A stretch of DNA of 42,034 bases from Candidatus Rokuibacteriota bacterium (GTDB taxonomy: Bacteria; Methylomirabilota; Methylomirabilia; Rokubacteriales; CSP1-6). This document shows positions 24,083-33,022 of the stretch, piece by piece. The notes beneath the pieces were generated by a model. The model was not told where the DNA came from. It did not search any database and saw nothing but the letters and a program-made list of their open reading frames with translations. The DNA is taken from assembly GCA_003220495.1 (NCBI GenBank), contig QHSP01000063.1:1-42034 (forward strand), given 5' to 3'. Positions within the stretch are counted from its first letter, which is position 1; every line of letters starts with the position of its first letter. The position numbers were made by a program, and so were the translations under genes.

Positions 24083-24836
24083 GAGCCACACCCGTGCCGA
24101 GATAGGCCTGGATCACCTCGGGGCTGGTGCTGACGTGCGACGGGGTACCCTCGGCGAGCTTCCGCCCGAAGTTCAGTACGACGATGCGCTCGCAGGTCCC
24201 CATGACGGCCTTCATGTTGTGCTCGACGAGAAGAATCGTCGTGCCGCGGCTGCGGATCGTCTTCACCAGGTCCATCACGCGGCCGCTCTCGTCGAGGTTC
24301 ATCCCCGTGACGGGCTCGTCCAGCAGCAGGAGCCGTGGCTCCGCCGCCAGGGCCATCGCGATACCGAGTACCCGCTGATGTCCGTGCGGCAGGTTGCGGC
24401 TCAGCTGGTGGGCGTGCGCCGCCAGCCCGGTGAAGTCGAGGACATCACGCCCCCGAGCGATCTCGTCGGCCGGAAAGTCGCGACGACTGAACAGCACCTG
24501 CCGCGGGCCCTTGCCGCTGTGCAGATGCAAGCCCAGGAGCACATTCTCGAGCGCGGTCATCTCCTGGAAGAGCGTGGTGAGCTGAAACGTGCGCACGAGC
24601 CCGCGCGCGGCGATCTGATGCGGGCGGAGGCCGGTGATGTCCTCGCCGTCGAAGACGATCGACCCGCGGGTCGGTCGCAGAAATCCGCTCAGGAGATTGA
24701 AGCAGGTCGTCTTGCCGGCGCCGTTCGGGCCGATCAGGCCGACGATCTCGCCCTTGTCGACGGTGAGGTCGACGCCGTTGACGGCCGCCAGCCCGCCGAA
24801 GAGCCGGGTGAGATCGCGCGTCTCGAGGAGCGGCAC
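24075..24836 (-). CDS. livG: Branched-chain amino acid-type ABC transporter ATPase, LivG (second operon)
   Basis: A 253-residue ATPase starting at GTG, four bases after the livM stop. Walker A is GPNGAGKT (36-43), the signature region is LPHGHQRVLGIAMAL (the LivG variant of LSGGQ), Walker B is LLLLDEPVTGMNLDE, and the H-loop is LVEHNMKAVMG. It ends with the family's IQAYLGTG. It forms the nucleotide-binding pair with the overlapping livF. Confidence 0.92.
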   Translation of the reverse strand: MPLLETRDLTRLFGGLAAVNGVDLTVDKGEIVGLIGPNGAGKTTCFNLLSGFLRPTRGSIVFDGEDITGLRPHQIAARGLVRTFQLTTLFQEMTALENVLLGLHLHSGKGPRQVLFSRRDFPADEIARGRDVLDFTGLAAHAHQLSRNLPHGHQRVLGIAMALAAEPRLLLLDEPVTGMNLDESGRVMDLVKTIRSRGTTILLVEHNMKAVMGTCERIVVLNFGRKLAEGTPSHVSTSPEVIQAYLGTGVAHA

Positions 24837-24840
24837 GAAG

Positions 24841-25812
24841 TCAGGCCGCCGGACTCGGCGTGGGCGACGAGGCGGTCCGCCACCACCTGAGCTCGGCGAG
24901 CTTCCGGGGCAGCGTGATGAGCCCGCCGGGCAGGAAGAGGATCGTCAACAGCATCGCGATCGAGAAGAAGATCGTCTCGTACGGGCTTCCTCGGAAGGGC
25001 TCGGAGAGCAGCGACAGGAAGGTCGCGCCGACGACCGGGCCGACGAAGTGTCCGCGCCCGCCGACATAGTTGTAGACCAGGATGTTCGTCGCCATCAGGA
25101 AACCGAACTCCGGCGGGAACAGGAATCGAATGAAGTGGGCGTAGAACGCGCCAGCCGTCCCGGCGAAGAAGCAGCCGAGCATGAAGGCCAGAAGCTTGTG
25201 GCGGGCAATGTCGACGCCGAGCGACTGGGCGAGGTTGTCGCCCAGCCCGATGCTCTTCCAGATGAGACCCAGCCGGCTGTGCTCGAGCTTCCACAGCACC
25301 AGCAGGATGACGAGCGTCAGCCCGAGCACGAGGTAGTACTGGCTGGCGCGCGTGGTCAGCGTCATGCCCAGGATGCTTGGCTTGGGAATCCCGCTCAGGC
25401 CGCTCATACCGCGCGTGAGCGAGACCCAGAGCTGGGCGATGAGGCGGATCACCTCGACGAAGGCCACGGTGACCATCGCGAAGTACACGCCGCGAAGCCG
25501 GAGCGACGGATAGCCGATCGCGAGCCCGACCGCGGCGGCCAGGAGCGCTCCGCACACGAGCGAGATCTCGAACGGCACCGCAAGGTTCTTCGCGAGCAGG
25601 GCGGACGTATAGGCCCCGATCGACATGAACGCGGAGTGTCCGATGTTCAGCTGGCCGCAGGTCAGCGACGGGCGAAGGCTGGCGGCGAGGATGACGTTGG
25701 TGAAGACCAGCGCGAAGACGTGCACGTAGTAGTCGCCGCCGAACCTGGGCACCAGCAGCGCGAGCCCCACCACTGTCGCCAGCACGATCGGGACGCCGAG
25801 CTTAGGACGCAT
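24841..25812 (-). CDS. livM: Branched-chain amino acid-type ABC permease, LivM (second operon)
   Basis: A 323-residue inner-membrane permease with multiple hydrophobic segments. Landmarks are LRPSLTCGQLNIGHSAFMSI (the LivM substrate-path signature), LRLRGVYFAMVTVAFVEVIR, IGLGDNLAQSLGVDIARHKL (ATPase-coupling loop) and YNYVGGRGHFVGPVVGA. The ATG overlaps the livH stop by 11 bases. It differs clearly from the first operon's LivM, so the two systems are separate lineages rather than a recent duplication. Confidence 0.92.
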   Translation of the reverse strand: MRPKLGVPIVLATVVGLALLVPRFGGDYYVHVFALVFTNVILAASLRPSLTCGQLNIGHSAFMSIGAYTSALLAKNLAVPFEISLVCGALLAAAVGLAIGYPSLRLRGVYFAMVTVAFVEVIRLIAQLWVSLTRGMSGLSGIPKPSILGMTLTTRASQYYLVLGLTLVILLVLWKLEHSRLGLIWKSIGLGDNLAQSLGVDIARHKLLAFMLGCFFAGTAGAFYAHFIRFLFPPEFGFLMATNILVYNYVGGRGHFVGPVVGATFLSLLSEPFRGSPYETIFFSIAMLLTILFLPGGLITLPRKLAELRWWRTASSPTPSPAA

Positions 25813-26665
25813 AGCCGAAGAGCCCGGTTGGCCTGAACAGTAGCAGCATGATGATGAAGACGAAGCTCAGGAGGAACGCCGGCTCCGCCCCGAGCGCCGT
25901 GGCGACGATCGAATCGATGAGCCCCAGCATGAGCCCACCCAGGATCGCGCCGGGTATGCTGCCCAGGCCGCCGAGAATGATGATGATGAACGCTTTCAAG
26001 AGCGGCTGCTCGCCCATCATCGGATCGAGCTTGAAGATCGGCGCCATGAGCGCCCCGCTGGCCGCGGCGAGGGCAAAGCCGATGGCGAACGCGAGGCCGT
26101 TGACCACGTGCACGTTGACGCCCTGGAGGGCCGCCGCCTCCTTGTCCTGTTCGATGGCGCGCATCGCGGCTCCAAGGCGCGTGTTGTTGATGAAGAGATA
26201 GAGGCCGATCACCAGGGCGGCGGCGACCGGAATGATCATCAGCCGCTCGATCGAGATTCCGACGCCGAGGATGTTCCGGGTGCCCGGGAAGACCGGCGGC
26301 ACGTGCTTATCGAGCTGGCCGAAGACCGGATACCCCGCCGCTTGCAGGAACGTGGTGAGGGCCAGCAGCGCGACCAGAGTCGGCTCGATGCCGCCCTTGA
26401 TCGGCCGGTAGATCGAGCGCTCGACGAGATAGCCGAAGATGCCGAGCAAGACCATCGACGCGACGAATGCGACGAAGTAGGGCATGCCCCCTTGGAAGAA
26501 CACGTAGTAGATGACGAACGCGCCCAGCATGTAGACCGCGCCGTGCGCGAAGTTGATGATGTGCATCATGCCGAACATGAGTGTCAGCCCAAGGGCCATC
26601 AAGATGTAGATCGACCCGAGCGACACGCCGATGATCGCGCTCTGGACGAACAAAGCCGGTGTCAT
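25802..26665 (-). CDS. livH: Branched-chain amino acid-type ABC permease, LivH (second operon)
   Basis: A 287-residue inner-membrane permease. Signatures are LTLMFGMMHIINFAHGAVYM (residues about 27-46), GAAMRAIEQDKEAAALQGV (ATPase-coupling loop) and IIILGGLGSIPGAILGGL. It lies downstream of the binding protein, separated from it by a hairpin-rich gap (26666-26804), and overlaps livM. Confidence 0.92.
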   Translation of the reverse strand: MTPALFVQSAIIGVSLGSIYILMALGLTLMFGMMHIINFAHGAVYMLGAFVIYYVFFQGGMPYFVAFVASMVLLGIFGYLVERSIYRPIKGGIEPTLVALLALTTFLQAAGYPVFGQLDKHVPPVFPGTRNILGVGISIERLMIIPVAAALVIGLYLFINNTRLGAAMRAIEQDKEAAALQGVNVHVVNGLAFAIGFALAAASGALMAPIFKLDPMMGEQPLLKAFIIIILGGLGSIPGAILGGLMLGLIDSIVATALGAEPAFLLSFVFIIMLLLFRPTGLFGYAS

Positions 26666-26737
26666 TGGGGCAAAGAGCGTGTCATTGGGATACGCGGTGC
26701 CCTTCGAGGCCCCCCAGGACGCAGCGCGGTATCGAGG

Positions 26738-26762
26738 GGCGCCCCGGCTGCGCCGGGGCGCC
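26738..26762. repeat. Inverted repeat between the binding-protein gene and livH
   Basis: GGCGCCCCGG (26738-26747), loop CTGCG, CCGGGGCGCC (26753-26762). This is a perfect 10-bp GC stem inside the operon, probably limiting read-through from the binding-protein gene or protecting its mRNA end. Confidence 0.5.
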
Positions 26763-26779
26763 TCCGAACGCGGGGGGCT

Positions 26780-26803
26780 TGGGGGGCCCTTCTAGGCCCC
26801 CCA
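26780..26803. terminator. Stem-loop directly after the binding-protein gene
   Basis: TGGGGGGCC (26780-26788), loop CTTCTA, GGCCCCCCA (26795-26803), one base from the binding-protein stop (26805-26807). It has no U-run. Its place after the first gene of the operon suggests partial termination or an RNase-blocking hairpin that raises binding-protein output over the permease genes. Confidence 0.5.
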
Positions 26804-26804
26804 T

Positions 26805-27974
26805 CTAGTTATGCGGCGGGAGGAGCTGCGTCACGAGGGTCGCGACCCCGTCCTTCACCTCGGAAAACGGCATCGGGTAGATGATCTGATTGCCGATGCC
26901 GTAGTAGTCCTTCCCGCCGAAGTGCGCCTTGCCCCAGAGATTGTCGAACTCGACGACGCCGAGGGCGTCGGCCACCTTCTTCGGATCGAAGCTCTGCGCC
27001 TTTTTCACCGCAGCAACGAAGGCGAAGGCCGGATTGGCGAAGTCGATGCTGGTCGCGTTCCATTCGCCATACTTCTTCGTGTAGCGCGTCTGCCAGCTCT
27101 TGATCCGCTCGGGCAGCGGGGTCTGCACGAAGCCGTGCACCCACATGCCCTCGACGTTCGCCTTGCCGGCGATGTTCGCGACCACGGAGGTATCCACCTG
27201 CCCGATGTGGATGAACCGACCCTTGAAGCCGAGCTCGCGCGCTTGCTTGATGATCAGGCCCACGCTCCCGGCCGGCGAGGCCAGTACGCTGATCACGTCC
27301 GGCTTTTGGGTCAGGATGCGCAGCAGGACCGGGTTGAAGTCGGTCATGGTGCGCTCGAAGAACTCCTTCGCCACGGTCTCGTATCCGAGCTTCTGGATGA
27401 ACGTCGTTTCCACCTTGATCGACCACCACCCGGTGTCGTCGTTGGGCGAGATCGTCGCGACGCGCTTGAGGCTCGGATGGTTTTGCTTGACCCACTTCCA
27501 AAAGGACGTGGTTTCCGGGGGGGCGGGGAAGCTGTGGAACGTGAGCGGATTCTTCGGGCTCACGAGGCCGTCGGCGTACGCGAGCGGGAGATTCAAGACT
27601 CGCCCCTCGTTGACCGCTTCCTCGTTGGCCTTGACGACGGCGCCGCCCAGGATCGAGACGTACTTCACACCGTCCTTGGCGATGAGGCGGTTGACCGTGG
27701 CGACTCCTTCGGCGATCACGTACTTGTGATCGTAGGCGACGACCTCGAGCTTGTACTTCTTGCCGCCCACGTCCAGTCCGCCCTGGGCGTTGATCTCGTC
27801 GAAGATGAGCTCGGTCGCATTCTTGTGGGGAATTCCCCAGGGGGCGGCCGGACCGGAGAGAGGCGTCGAGACGCCGAACTTGACGACGTCTTGTGCTCGC
27901 GTGATCCCAGGCCCGACGGCGACGAGCCCGGCCACGGTGAGACACGCCAACATCCGGGAGCGCTGTGATCTCAT
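26805..27974 (-). CDS. Branched-chain amino acid-type ABC transporter substrate-binding protein (second operon)
   Basis: A 389-residue periplasmic binding protein. The signal peptide (MLACLTVAGLVAVGPGITRA) is followed by QDVVKFGVSTPLSGPAAPWG, the first strand of the Peripla_BP_6 family. Later landmarks are ATELIFDEINAQGGLDVGGK, VATISPNDDTGWWSIKVE and the closing segment DYYGIGNQIIYPMPFSEVKD. ATG 27974 is chosen because GAGGAGG lies about 8 bases upstream; the GTG at 27980 is too close to it. It is the first gene of the operon behind a near-consensus promoter at 28039-28068. The ligand is not evident. Confidence 0.92.
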   Translation of the reverse strand: MRSQRSRMLACLTVAGLVAVGPGITRAQDVVKFGVSTPLSGPAAPWGIPHKNATELIFDEINAQGGLDVGGKKYKLEVVAYDHKYVIAEGVATVNRLIAKDGVKYVSILGGAVVKANEEAVNEGRVLNLPLAYADGLVSPKNPLTFHSFPAPPETTSFWKWVKQNHPSLKRVATISPNDDTGWWSIKVETTFIQKLGYETVAKEFFERTMTDFNPVLLRILTQKPDVISVLASPAGSVGLIIKQARELGFKGRFIHIGQVDTSVVANIAGKANVEGMWVHGFVQTPLPERIKSWQTRYTKKYGEWNATSIDFANPAFAFVAAVKKAQSFDPKKVADALGVVEFDNLWGKAHFGGKDYYGIGNQIIYPMPFSEVKDGVATLVTQLLPPHN

Positions 27975-28038
27975 CGCCACCCCTCCTCGACTTGGTATTG
28001 GGTCAGAGGGCCCAGGTCAGAGTGCTTCGCGCACGCGG

Positions 28039-28068
28039 ACTATAGAAACGTCAATCGCTCCTTGTCAA
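28039..28068 (-). promoter_or_regulatory. Sigma70-type promoter of the second Liv operon
   Basis: Minus strand: TTGACA (28068-28063), 18-bp spacer, TATAGT (28044-28039). The -35 is a perfect match and the -10 matches five of six bases, the best promoter in the window. A second TTGACG (28054-28049) lies within the spacer. It is about 65 bases before the binding-protein ATG. Confidence 0.6.
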
Positions 28069-28081
28069 TGGGGAACAGCTG

Positions 28082-29071
28082 TCAAGAGTCGGTGAACCGG
28101 CCGACGAGGTCGGTCGCGAACCGCTCGAGCTGCCCGAGGTCGTAATCGCAGGTGGCGAGGACCATGTCCCGGACGCCGGCGGCTTCCAGATCCCGGATGC
28201 GCTCGACGATCTCGCGCGTCGTCCCGAGGAAGTACGACTGCTGGAGATTCTCGAACGTCCGATGCGTGCCCATCACGCGCTCGAAGACCGGGCGCTGCAG
28301 CCGCAGCGCCTCCTCGCGATCGGTCGTATCGACTAGGTGCAGAAAGTTCAAGTGGCCACAGCGCAGCGAGCCCGGATCACGCCCGACCTTCACGCAGTGT
28401 TCGCGGATCACCCGCGCGTCGTCCTTGACCATCTGCTGGCTGCCGGCGGCGCGCGCCAGCCAGCCGTCGGCGCCGGCGATCCGCGAGAGCACCGCTGGAA
28501 CGATGTAAGGCTTGTCGGGCGAGAGCGAGGTCTGGATCTTCGACCCGCCGCCGACCCACAGCTCGGGAAAGCGCGGCAGCCGCGGCTCGATCGTCACGTG
28601 CTGGAAGCGATAGTAGCGGCCCTCGAAGCTCACATCTCGCTCGGCCAGGAGACGGCGGAGCGCCGCGATGATCTCGTCGGTCCGGCGGCCGCGCTCGGAG
28701 AGTTTCATGCCGAGCGTCTCGAACTCGTGCTGGTCCCAGCCCGGCCCGACCCCCAGCACGAAGCGTCCTTCCGACAAGTGCCAGAGCGTCTGGATCTCGC
28801 GAGCCAGCGGGACCGGATGGTAATAGGGCGCGATCAAGAGTCCGGTCGCCAGACGGATGCGCGTCGTGACGCTCGCGGCGTGCGCCAGGCAGAGCAACGG
28901 CGACATCCAGACGGTGCCGTACAGGCCCGGCGCCTCCAGGAAGTGCTCGGCCACCCAGAGCGCGTCGAACCCGAGCGCTTCGGCCTTGCGGGCGAACTCC
29001 TTCACACGCGCGGCCTGGTCGAAGCGCAGATCTCGCCAGGCAAATGTCGGGAGATAGACACCGAATCTCAT
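28082..29071 (-). CDS. LLM-class flavin/F420-dependent oxidoreductase
   Basis: A 329-residue bacterial-luciferase-fold protein: MRFGVYLPTF, EALGFDALWVAEHF, TTRIRLATGLLIAPYYHPVP and LSEGRFVLGVGPGWDQHEFE are the standard barrel strands and cofactor-binding turns, followed by FPELWVGGGS. Members are FMN-dependent monooxygenases or F420-dependent dehydrogenases; the sequence alone does not decide. The frame extends upstream of ATG 29071, but family similarity starts exactly at that Met. It is divergent from the family-5 binding protein. A cytoplasmic oxidation role in catabolism is inferred. Confidence 0.9.
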   Translation of the reverse strand: MRFGVYLPTFAWRDLRFDQAARVKEFARKAEALGFDALWVAEHFLEAPGLYGTVWMSPLLCLAHAASVTTRIRLATGLLIAPYYHPVPLAREIQTLWHLSEGRFVLGVGPGWDQHEFETLGMKLSERGRRTDEIIAALRRLLAERDVSFEGRYYRFQHVTIEPRLPRFPELWVGGGSKIQTSLSPDKPYIVPAVLSRIAGADGWLARAAGSQQMVKDDARVIREHCVKVGRDPGSLRCGHLNFLHLVDTTDREEALRLQRPVFERVMGTHRTFENLQQSYFLGTTREIVERIRDLEAAGVRDMVLATCDYDLGQLERFATDLVGRFTDS

Positions 29072-29137
29072 GGCCGACGTGAGTCTACGGCATGGCCCCC
29101 CCGAGGTCGACGGCCATAGTCGGCGGCAGGCGCCCTC

Positions 29138-29166
29138 TTGACACCGCTGGTGCCTGCGAGCAGAGT
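29138..29166 (+). promoter_or_regulatory. Candidate promoter for the family-5 binding protein
   Basis: TTGACA (29138-29143), 17-bp spacer, CAGAGT (29161-29166). The -35 is perfect and the -10 weak. It lies about 110 bases before the ATG at 29276. Confidence 0.3.
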
Positions 29167-29275
29167 CGCTGCACATTCCGACGTCCGATCTCGCGGCACT
29201 GGTTCTGGGTTTGATGTCCCCGACCGTCGGGCCGCTGGCGGTGTCCGACGCCAGACAACGATGGAGGACGACGCC

Positions 29276-30799
29276 ATGAAACGCTCACTCGCAGCGCTGA
29301 TCCTTCCGCTGCTGTCCCTGTTCGTTGCCGTCATGCCTGCTGTCGCCGCCGACGGGCAGCTGACCTGGGCCGTTCACATCTCGCTCGCCCCGACCTGGTT
29401 CGACCCGGCGGAAACGCCCGGGATCGTCACGCCCTTCATGATCCTGTACGCGCTCCACGATGCGGTCGCCAAACCCATGCCGGGCAAAACGCTGGCGCCG
29501 AGCCTGGCCGAGAGCTGGACGGTCTCGCCTGACGGCCTCACGTATGACTTCACACTCCGCAGCGGGGTCAAGTTCCACAACGGCGAGACGGTGACCGCCG
29601 AAGATGTGAAGTTCTCCTTCGAGCGCTACAAGGGTGCCGCCAACAAGGCGCTGAAGGACAAGGTCCGGACGGTGCAGATCGTCGATCCGCTCCGGGTGCG
29701 GTTCGTCCTCAAGGAGCCATGGCCGGATTTCATGACGTTCTATGCGTCACCGGCCACCGGCGCCGGTTGGATCGTGCCGAAGAAGTACGTCGAGAAGGTC
29801 GGGGACGACGGCTTCAAAAAGGCGCCGGTCGGGGCCGGACCGTACCGGTTCGTCTCGTTCACTCCCGGTGTCGAGCTCGTCATGGAAGCCTTCGATCAGT
29901 TCTGGCGCAAGCCACCGTCGGTGAAGCGACTGGTCTTCAAGTCGGTCCCCGAGGAGTCGACGCGTCTGGCCATGCTGAAGCGCGGTGAGGCCGACATCGT
30001 CTACTCCATCCGCGGCGCGCTCGCCGAGGAGCTCCAGCGGACGCCCGGCCTGACCCTGAAGCCGACCATCCTGCACGGCACGCAGTGGCTGAACTTCGTC
30101 GAGCAGTGGGATCCGAAGTCGCCGTGGGCCGACAAGCGGGTGCGCATGGCGGCGAACTACGCGATCGACCGCCAGGCCATCAACCGCGCGGAGACGCTCG
30201 GCTTCTCGCGGATCAGCGCGAGCATCGTTCCGCACAGCTTCGAGTTCGCCTGGCAGCCGCCGCTCTGGCCCTACGATCCGGCGAAGGCGAAGAAGCTCCT
30301 CGCCGAGGCCGGCTACCCCAACGGATTCAACGCCGGGGAGTATTCGGTGGACAGCGCGTATGCCTCGGTTGTCGAGGCCATGGCGAACTACCTCGGCGTG
30401 GTCGGGATCATCGCCAAGGTGCGTCCGCTCGAGCGGGCGGCGTTCTTCACCCAGTTCAAGGAAAAGAAGCTCAGGAACCTCGTCCAGAGCGGCAGCGGCG
30501 CCGCCGGCAACGCCGCCACTCGAATCGAGGCGTTCGTGGCCGCCGACGGCATGTACAGCTACGGCAGCTACCCGGACATCGAGGGCCTCTTCCGCGAGCA
30601 GGCGGCCGAGCTGGATCCCAAGCGCCGCGAGGCGATCTTGATCAAGCTCCAGCAGCTCATGCACGACAAGGTCATGTTCGCGCCGCTCTGGGAGCTGGGC
30701 TTTCTCAACGGGCACGGCCCCCGGGTGGCCGAGTCAGGCCTTGGGCTGATCGCGGGCCACGCCTACTCGGCCCCGTACGAGGATCTGAAGCTCAAGTAA
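29276..30799 (+). CDS. ABC transporter substrate-binding protein, family 5 (orphan)
   Basis: A 507-residue periplasmic binding protein. The signal peptide is LAALILPLLSLFVAVMPAVA. Family-5 landmarks are LAPSLAESWTVSPDGLTYDF, GVKFHNGETVTAEDVKFSFE, VGAGPYRFVSFTPGVE, VRMAANYAIDRQAINRAE and AKKLLAEAGYPNGF. ATG 29276 has ATGGAGGA upstream. No permease or ATPase genes are nearby, so it must use a remote transporter or serve as a receptor. A close relative is encoded at 39716-41254 on the other strand, with long nearly identical stretches such as VGDDGFKKAPVGAGPYRF. A convergent hairpin follows. Confidence 0.9.
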   Translation: MKRSLAALILPLLSLFVAVMPAVAADGQLTWAVHISLAPTWFDPAETPGIVTPFMILYALHDAVAKPMPGKTLAPSLAESWTVSPDGLTYDFTLRSGVKFHNGETVTAEDVKFSFERYKGAANKALKDKVRTVQIVDPLRVRFVLKEPWPDFMTFYASPATGAGWIVPKKYVEKVGDDGFKKAPVGAGPYRFVSFTPGVELVMEAFDQFWRKPPSVKRLVFKSVPEESTRLAMLKRGEADIVYSIRGALAEELQRTPGLTLKPTILHGTQWLNFVEQWDPKSPWADKRVRMAANYAIDRQAINRAETLGFSRISASIVPHSFEFAWQPPLWPYDPAKAKKLLAEAGYPNGFNAGEYSVDSAYASVVEAMANYLGVVGIIAKVRPLERAAFFTQFKEKKLRNLVQSGSGAAGNAATRIEAFVAADGMYSYGSYPDIEGLFREQAAELDPKRREAILIKLQQLMHDKVMFAPLWELGFLNGHGPRVAESGLGLIAGHAYSAPYEDLKLK

Positions 30800-30805
30800 G
30801 CCGGA

Positions 30806-30833
30806 GCCGGCTCGGGCACCTACCTGAGCCGGC
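30806..30833. terminator. Convergent stem-loop
   Basis: GCCGGCTC (30806-30813) pairs perfectly with GAGCCGGC (30826-30833) across a 12-base loop. It lies 6 bases after the binding-protein stop and overlaps the last codons of the NHL-repeat gene on the other strand. Confidence 0.4.
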
Positions 30834-31767
30834 GGAACTTCCTGAAGCAGCGAAGGTGTCGGGGCGGATTCATGTGGCGTCCCCGGATGGTGAACGCGAC
30901 GTCGCCCACGTAGAGATCGCCATGGGAGTCCACGGCAACCCCATGGGGCGCAATGAACTGACTCGGCCCTTCGCCTTCTTCCGGCTCGCCGAAGCGCGTC
31001 TGCAGTCGGCCCTGGAGGTTGTAGATGCTCACGCGGTGGCCCAACCCGGGAGCGTCGTCCACTCCCCCCATGCCGTTCAACTCACCGATGAAGAAATTCC
31101 CTTCCGCGTCCAGACAAATGCCGTCCGGCCGATGAATGTTGTTCCACATCGTGATGAACTTGCCGTTGGGGTCGAAGACCTGGATGCGGTGGGCCTCCCG
31201 GTCGGCGATGTAGACGTGATCGTCCTTGTCGATGACGACATTGTGCGGACGGATGAACTGGCCGGGGTCGATGCCGGGCTCGCCCCACGACAGGATGTGC
31301 CGGCCCTCTGGAGTGAATTTGTGGATGCGGCTGTTGCCGTAGCCGTCAGACACGTAGAGATGTCCCGTGAGTCGTGACACGGCCACGTGGGTGGGACGGT
31401 TGAAGGGTTTGCCTTGCCACTTGGGTGCGGGCTGCTTGGGACTCCCCAGTGTCATCAGCAGCTTGCCGTCCAGCGTGAACTTCTGGATGGTGTGAAGCCC
31501 ATCGTCCACGCAATAGACCGAATCGTCGGGCCCGGTGTGGATGCCGTGAGGTCGATCGCTAAACACGCCTTCGCCGAACGATCTGAGCACGTTGCCCTGG
31601 CGGTCGAAGACGACGACCGGATGCTCGCCCCTGTTGAAGACGTAGACGTTGTCTTTGCTATCCACCGCCACCCCTGCCACGTCGATGAAGGACCACCCGG
31701 GCGGCAGCTTTTCCCAGCCCTCCACCGGTTCGAACACCAAGTTGCCACTGCCGAGTCTCATCGCCAT
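30820..31767 (-). CDS. NHL-repeat six-bladed beta-propeller protein
   Basis: A 315-residue protein built of NHL repeats: the motif (PHGIHTGPDDSVYCVDDG, RPTHVAVSRLTGHLYVSDGYG, IRPHNVVIDKDDHVYIADR, IHRPDGICLDAEGNFFIGE, APHGVAVDSHGDLYVGD) recurs about every 45-55 residues. This gives a propeller like peptidylglycine lyases or TRIM-NHL proteins. There is no obvious signal peptide. GAGGAG stands five bases before ATG 31767. Function is unknown; such proteins often bind ligands or act as lyases and lactonases. It lies between an orphan binding protein and a second propeller gene on the same strand, 64 bases away. Confidence 0.82.
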   Translation of the reverse strand: MAMRLGSGNLVFEPVEGWEKLPPGWSFIDVAGVAVDSKDNVYVFNRGEHPVVVFDRQGNVLRSFGEGVFSDRPHGIHTGPDDSVYCVDDGLHTIQKFTLDGKLLMTLGSPKQPAPKWQGKPFNRPTHVAVSRLTGHLYVSDGYGNSRIHKFTPEGRHILSWGEPGIDPGQFIRPHNVVIDKDDHVYIADREAHRIQVFDPNGKFITMWNNIHRPDGICLDAEGNFFIGELNGMGGVDDAPGLGHRVSIYNLQGRLQTRFGEPEEGEGPSQFIAPHGVAVDSHGDLYVGDVAFTIRGRHMNPPRHLRCFRKFRRLR

Positions 31768-31831
31768 CTTGGGCTCCTCTCTTCAGTTGGTGGCTCGACC
31801 GCCGTCGCTTCTATCGAGGCACGGTCAGCCC

Positions 31832-33022
31832 CTACTGGGCTCGGCCGCGCATCGACGCCGGCTGGCCCGGCAGCTTCAGCTTCTTGCCGGTGTCGGTGAT
31901 CTTCGTGCCCTCGACCTTGAGGATCGAGACGTCGCGGTCGGTGTAGTTGCCGACGTAGACGTACTTCCCGTCGGGGCTGAAGACGACGCCTTCCGGCAAG
32001 CCGCCCACCTCGACCTCGCCCACCTTGGTGACCTTCTTGCCCTCGATCTTGAGCACGGCCAGGCTGCCGTTGCGCCTGGTGTTGAACCACATCGTCTTGG
32101 CTACGCTGGCTCCGCCGAGCAACACGGCCACGGCCACGTCGCCCTTGGGGCTGATGGCGAAGCCCTCGGGCGCATCGCCGACCACGACGCGATCGATCAC
32201 GCGGGGCGGCTGCTGCTCGAGGTCGATGATGCTGACGGTATCGATGTGGCCGTCCGGCGCACCGGAGTTGCCGTTGTCGGCGCTGATGCCGATCTTGCCG
32301 TCGGGCGTGACGTCGATGTTGTAGGGCCAGAGCCCGACGGGCATGTCGTGCTTGGCGTTGGTGGCCTTCTGCCCTTCGATCGTGAGCAGGGCGATCTTGT
32401 GGGCGGCGAACTTGGTCGCGAGCGCACGCTTGCCGTCCGGCGTGAACGCGACCGACGCGACCTCGTCGCCCATCGCCACCGTGTCGACCAGCTTGACGTC
32501 GTTGCCATTGAGCGAGAGCACGCTGATCGACTTGTCCGCGCGGTTCGCCACGAGCGCCAGGGTCCCCGCCCGGTTGATCGCCAGGCCCGACGGCTGCTTG
32601 CCGACCTCGACGGTGCCGATCTGGCTGGGCGGATTCGTTTTCAGGTTGAAGACGTAGAGCTTGGTGTCGGGTTGAGGCTTCCAGCTGGTCCCGTCCTGGA
32701 TCCAGTCCACCGAGTTGGCGACGATGGCCAGCCGCTCGTCGGCCGTGATCGCGAGATTGACCGGCGGACCGAAGATCGAGTTCATCAACGGGAAGCTGAT
32801 GAGGATCTTCGGCGCCTCGCGGTTCGTGATGTCGACGACCGAGATCGTGTCCTTGCCCGGCGCGACGAACGCGCGGTTGCCCTCGGCGTCGAACACGACC
32901 TTCTCGTCGTTGCCGACGATCATCAGGTCGGCGAGCGCCGAATACGGCCACGCGATCGGCGCGATCGTGAGGGCGAGGAGCAGGCGGACGAGAGTGGCGG
33001 CACGGCGGTCACGAGATGTCAT
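31832..33022 (-). CDS. Exported YncE-like beta-propeller protein
   Basis: A 396-residue protein with a signal peptide (LVRLLLALTIAPIAWPYSALA) and repeated blades of the YVTN/YncE type: AFVAPGKDTISVVDI, KQPSGLAINRAGTLALVANR, DEVASVAFTPDGKRALATK, APEGFAISPKGDVAVAV and LPEGVVFSPDGKYVYVGNY. This predicts a seven-bladed periplasmic propeller. ATG 33022 follows AAGGAGGA at good spacing. The family's role is poorly known (DNA or ligand binding has been proposed). The downstream NHL gene may share the transcript. Confidence 0.85.
   Translation of the reverse strand: MTSRDRRAATLVRLLLALTIAPIAWPYSALADLMIVGNDEKVVFDAEGNRAFVAPGKDTISVVDITNREAPKILISFPLMNSIFGPPVNLAITADERLAIVANSVDWIQDGTSWKPQPDTKLYVFNLKTNPPSQIGTVEVGKQPSGLAINRAGTLALVANRADKSISVLSLNGNDVKLVDTVAMGDEVASVAFTPDGKRALATKFAAHKIALLTIEGQKATNAKHDMPVGLWPYNIDVTPDGKIGISADNGNSGAPDGHIDTVSIIDLEQQPPRVIDRVVVGDAPEGFAISPKGDVAVAVLLGGASVAKTMWFNTRRNGSLAVLKIEGKKVTKVGEVEVGGLPEGVVFSPDGKYVYVGNYTDRDVSILKVEGTKITDTGKKLKLPGQPASMRGRAQ

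Noticed and set aside
24634-25836. 400-codon plus-strand frame opposite livG/livM
   Set aside because: It is antisense to two genes with intact transporter motifs and is dominated by Arg, Glu and Gln as expected from complementing hydrophobic codons.
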